Positions 15,913-18,054 of a stretch of DNA of 18,054 bases are shown piece by piece (positions within the stretch are counted from its first letter, which is position 1; every line of letters begins with the position of its first letter). The position numbers and the translations under genes are program-made. The DNA is taken from assembly GCA_033855775.1 (NCBI GenBank), contig JAWVFT010000008.1, forward strand, positions 1-18,054, given 5' to 3'. This DNA is from DASVTR01 sp033855775. Lineage in GTDB: Bacteria > Acidobacteriota > Blastocatellia > Pyrinomonadales > Pyrinomonadaceae. Under the pieces are notes generated by a model that saw only the letters and a list, made by a program, of their open reading frames with translations, had not been told where the DNA came from and did no database searches.

Positions 15913-16571
15913 TTTAAATTCAAAATAGGCCAATCGTGATGCAGCGCCGTTTGCCGCAGGCGCATGTCGGGGTTGATGGCTGCGGGGTGGCCGACGACGG
16001 AGAGCATTGGAAGGTCACTCATGCTGTCTGTGTAGGCGTAGGAATCGGAGAGGCTCAAGCCTTCGCGCTCGGCGAAGGTGCGAATCCATGAAGCCTTCGT
16101 CGCCGCCGCGAGCACGGGCGGCAAGAGTCGCCCGGTGGCGATGCCGTTGACGAACTCAAGGCGGTTCGCCACGTAGTCCGTGATGCCCAGGAATTGCATC
16201 AAAGGCTTGACCGAAAGCTCAAGCGCGCCGGTGACGACGACCTGCCGGAGTCCGAGGCTGCGAGATTTTTCAATCAACTCGAACGCGCCGGGAAAAATCG
16301 CTGGCTTCAACACGTCTTCAAACAATTCTTCGGCGAAGAAACGCAGGCGGTCTTCGGATTCGCCCTTGTAGCGTTTGAAAAAAAGGTCGTTGAAGACCTT
16401 GCGGCTGTACTGGTCAGTGATCGCGAACAGCGGAATGCTGAGCAAGGTCGAGGCGCTCTTCTTCAGAGTGCGATAAAGCCCCTGCTGGTTCTTCGCGTAA
16501 AATCCGAGCGTGTGCACCAGATTCGTGCTGACCAGCGTTCCTTCCAAATCGTAAAATGCAGCGGCTGCCAA
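15909..16571 (-). CDS. HAD-superfamily IB phosphatase-like protein with DxE motif
   Basis: This 221-residue haloacid-dehalogenase-like hydrolase of subfamily IB (phosphoserine-phosphatase-like, alpha-helical C1 cap) removes phosphate from small molecules or lipid head intermediates. Motif I is FYDLEGTLV at residues 6-14: the nucleophile Asp is kept but the second Asp, the usual acid/base, is Glu. Motif II is the Thr in VVTGAL near 112. The motif III lysine lies in AAATKASW near 159, and motif IV is TDSMSDLPM near 178-186. The preferred start is TTG 16571, because GGAGGA (16576-16581) lies 4-5 bases upstream on the minus strand. The TTG at 16583 would add four residues and would lack this site. 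It is the first gene of the ether-lipid-like cluster, which suggests dephosphorylation of a phosphatidate or glycerol-phosphate intermediate. That role is inferred. The fold call is secure. Confidence 0.85.
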   Translation of the reverse strand: MAAAAFYDLEGTLVSTNLVHTLGFYAKNQQGLYRTLKKSASTLLSIPLFAITDQYSRKVFNDLFFKRYKGESEDRLRFFAEELFEDVLKPAIFPGAFELIEKSRSLGLRQVVVTGALELSVKPLMQFLGITDYVANRLEFVNGIATGRLLPPVLAAATKASWIRTFAEREGLSLSDSYAYTDSMSDLPMLSVVGHPAAINPDMRLRQTALHHDWPILNLK

Positions 16572-16575
16572 ACTG

Positions 16576-16581
16576 TCCTCC
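16576..16581 (-). promoter_or_regulatory. Strong ribosome binding site GGAGGA setting the HAD start
   Basis: GGAGGA on the minus strand is followed by cagt and then TTG (16571). It is the clearest Shine-Dalgarno sequence of the minus-strand cluster and argues for the internal TTG over the upstream TTG at 16583. Confidence 0.6.
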
Positions 16582-16652
16582 AAAGAGCGCCTTTGCGTAA
16601 AGTTCGGTGAAACGCGCCGTAGATGTTACCGGAGCATGAAAGTAAGGCCAGA

Positions 16653-16682
16653 AATATACCCTAAACCTGCTCTTTTAGGTAA
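16653..16682 (-). promoter_or_regulatory. Weak candidate promoter of the minus-strand lipid cluster
   Basis: On the minus strand TATATT (16653-16658) could be a -10 box. The best -35 in position is TTACCT (16677-16682), 18 bp upstream and only three of six matching. A small stem (cctaaa/tttagg, 16661-16680) overlaps the spacer. Upstream of the cluster this is the only AT-rich spot, but the case is modest. Confidence 0.28.
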
Positions 16683-16742
16683 GCTGTCACAGGCACGCGG
16701 AGGCGGGCGGCCAAGCCGAAAGTAATCATTCTTGAAAGTTAA

Positions 16743-17058
16743 ATGATGAAATACTACAGGATAGCCAATCGCCTGAGCCTCGCTCTCGTCCTTTCATGTC
16801 TCGCCTGCGGCGCGCTTGGGCGCAAGGCGAAAGTCGCGGAACCTGCGCCCGCGAGCGCAGGCGAATCCGCGACGGAATCTACCAGCGCAGGCCGACAAAC
16901 TCTACGCCGAGCGCGAAGACCTGGCACGCCTGCGGGCCGGACTCGCGCTCTTGCGGCGCGCTCGCGCGCTTGAGCCGGGCAATTACGAGGCGGCGTGGCG
17001 CAGCGCCAGATTCAATGAAACCTGGAAGCATGAAGAGAGACTGAACCGTAAAACCTGA
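16743..17058 (+). pseudogene. Frameshifted remnant of a secreted TPR-like protein
   Basis: From the ATG pair at 16743/16746 the frame encodes a signal-peptide-like start (basic MKYYRIANR, then a LALVLSCLACGALG core with possible lipobox cysteines) and an Ala/Ser/Glu-rich stretch. Near 16870-16890 the sensible reading moves one base forward into another frame. That frame gives ADKLYAEREDLARLRAGLAL and LLRRARALEPGNYEAAWRSA, which looks like a TPR helix pair of periplasmic proteins, and stops at 17058. Joined, the product would be about 105 residues, much shorter than usual multi-TPR proteins, so it seems both frameshifted and 3'-truncated. It diverges from the lipid cluster and has no strong ribosome binding site. 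A sequencing error could account for the shift but not for the shortness. Confidence 0.5.
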
Positions 17059-17131
17059 AGGACGGGAGATGATGAGGTGGAGCAGCCGAAATGCCCTTGC
17101 GCGAAGTTTGAGAGATTGGAAGGGGCGAACG

Positions 17132-17170
17132 GGCCAGCTTGCATTAAAGCATTCTTAACGCAAGCTGGCC
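17132..17170. repeat. 39-bp near-perfect palindrome
   Basis: ggccagcttgcattaa (17132-17147) pairs with ttaacgcaagctggcc (17155-17170) with one mismatch, giving 16-bp arms and a 7-base loop. It lies between the TPR remnant (ends 17058) and the convergent peptidase gene. No T-run follows on either side, so it is not a typical terminator. It may be a dispersed repeat, a protein site, or a bidirectional transcript end. The rest of 17059-17349 shows nothing I can support. Confidence 0.75.
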
Positions 17171-17349
17171 GAACGCGCCGGAAGAGAGGAATCGCTACCG
17201 CTGCCGCGTCTGCGGGCGCGAGTGGGAGAAGCATACGCCCGCAGTTGACAGCAGAGGAGCGAAAGCCTCGCGGGCGCGTATCAGTTAATCAACGTGCGCG
17301 CCTCGGACGCCGCCGCGTGCCTTTCATCAAACGCTGAAGGACGGACGCT

Positions 17350-18054
17350 TTAGCCTTGCTCCAGGATGGCGCGAATTTTCTTCAGTGTAATTGGCCCGAC
17401 CACGCCGTCAACCTGTAAGTCGAAGCGTGCTTGAAAATCGCGGATGGCCTGTTTGGTGCGCTCGCCGTAGATGCCATCCACCCCGAGGTTGAGGCCCATA
17501 ATTTTGTTGAGCGAGTCCTGAATAAATTTGACCTTCTCTTTCTCCTTTTCCGCGTTGCCAACGTCGCCTACATTGCCAATCTCTTCTTTCATGCTTCGCG
17601 CCATCGCCGTGTAGCCGCGCGCTTTTTTAATGTCTTCAAACTTTTGCTCTCTAAATTCATAGTGCCAACATTCGCTGCCGGTTAAGGTGACAACGATATT
17701 GACCCAGCCATGCGCGTTGAGGATTTGACGGACGCGCCGATGTCCAATCTCGGTATCGAAAGCGTCTATGTCAATCGCCCGCGCCGATTCGTGAACGCTG
17801 TTGCAAGCCGGAGGACTGAATGCTTTTTTTCGTCCGGTGATAAAATCCGAATGCGCTTTTTGCTGCTCGGCGAACGTGCGAAACATGTCGCTGATGAACA
17901 GATGACCGCCTTCGGCGGCGACAGCTTGATAGACTTTTTGTAAGGCCAGAGCCGCCGGTCTCACCAGCTTAGCCATACGCTCAGGTAACGGGTCTCCCTT
18001 CGTGCCGTAAATGCTTGGCACGCGAACCTTGACCACATCATTAAAATTGGCGTC
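17350..18054 (-). CDS. M15-family D-alanyl-D-alanine carboxypeptidase with C-terminal peptidoglycan-binding domain (5' end at window edge)
   Basis: This zinc peptidase of the VanY/M15 group trims D-Ala from peptidoglycan stem peptides outside the cytoplasmic membrane or acts as an endopeptidase (some are phage-like lysins). Seen are SDMFRTFAEQQ, then SVHESARAIDID (the SxHxxGxAxD zinc motif, with Ala for Gly), then GSECWHYEF (ExxWHxE, catalytic Glu and third zinc ligand). After a charged linker (GNVGDVGNAEKEKEK) comes a PG_binding_1 domain of about 58 residues with FIQDSLNKIMGL, VDGIYGERTKQAIRDFQ and VDGVVGPITLKKI. The GTG at 18036 is a possible start, but the frame stays open to the edge (DANFND before it), so the real N-terminus may be outside and no signal peptide can be judged. 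It is transcribed away from the window edge and convergently with the TPR remnant. Confidence 0.85.
   Translation of the reverse strand, partial: DANFNDVVKVRVPSIYGTKGDPLPERMAKLVRPAALALQKVYQAVAAEGGHLFISDMFRTFAEQQKAHSDFITGRKKAFSPPACNSVHESARAIDIDAFDTEIGHRRVRQILNAHGWVNIVVTLTGSECWHYEFREQKFEDIKKARGYTAMARSMKEEIGNVGDVGNAEKEKEKVKFIQDSLNKIMGLNLGVDGIYGERTKQAIRDFQARFDLQVDGVVGPITLKKIRAILEQG

Noticed and set aside
17077..17337. Possible 86-residue plus-strand gene starting at GTG 17077
   Set aside because: It has a fair GGGAG upstream, but the protein is Arg/Ala-rich with no family resemblance and it runs through the 39-bp palindrome.

Overview
The window looks like a GC-rich piece of an Acidobacteriota chromosome, probably class Blastocatellia (subdivision 4). 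The grounds are the protein repertoire: a secreted VCBS-type repeat protein with motifs such as DYDGDGRTD, an ether-lipid-type multidomain synthase, and membrane proteins with C-terminal TPR repeats. Heptamer-built inverted repeats also sit at many gene borders. This placement is inferred from sequence character only. No tRNA, rRNA, CRISPR array, transposase or phage gene was seen.

Layout. Positions 1-7874 carry plus-strand genes: the 3' part of metH, a PlsC-type acyltransferase, a diacylglycerol-kinase-family lipid kinase, a GT2 glycosyltransferase of the polyprenyl-phosphate-sugar-synthase type, a GT-C/TMTC-like membrane protein with five TPRs, and a secreted VCBS-repeat protein with a good sigma-70 promoter. 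Positions 7875-8545 are a non-genic 670-bp zone between convergent genes. It holds a perfect 17-bp-stem hairpin and two abutting tandem arrays that share a 21-bp period.

Positions 8546-16571 are a minus-strand cluster. In transcription order it is a HAD-IB phosphatase-like protein, a divergent LarA/DUF2088 protein, a 1475-residue synthase (acyl reductase, acyl-AMP ligase, acyl carrier protein, glycerolipid acyltransferase) and an extended SDR epimerase/reductase. The synthase has the domain order that I recall for ElbD of the myxobacterial ether-lipid (elb) locus, so the cluster is best read as an ether-lipid biosynthesis operon. Positions 16743-17058 hold a frameshifted remnant of a secreted TPR protein, followed by a strong 39-bp palindrome. 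At the right edge is a minus-strand M15 D,D-carboxypeptidase with a C-terminal peptidoglycan-binding domain, cut by the window end.

How the genes fit together. Most of the window concerns the cell envelope. PlsC and the lipid kinase handle glycerolipid intermediates, and the elb-like cluster would make alkyl/ether glycerolipids. The GT2 and GT-C proteins could form a donor-synthesis and transfer pair for extracytoplasmic glycosylation. The M15 enzyme acts on peptidoglycan. The least explained DNA is the double 21-bp array and the set of gene-border inverted repeats, each built from a different 7-bp unit.
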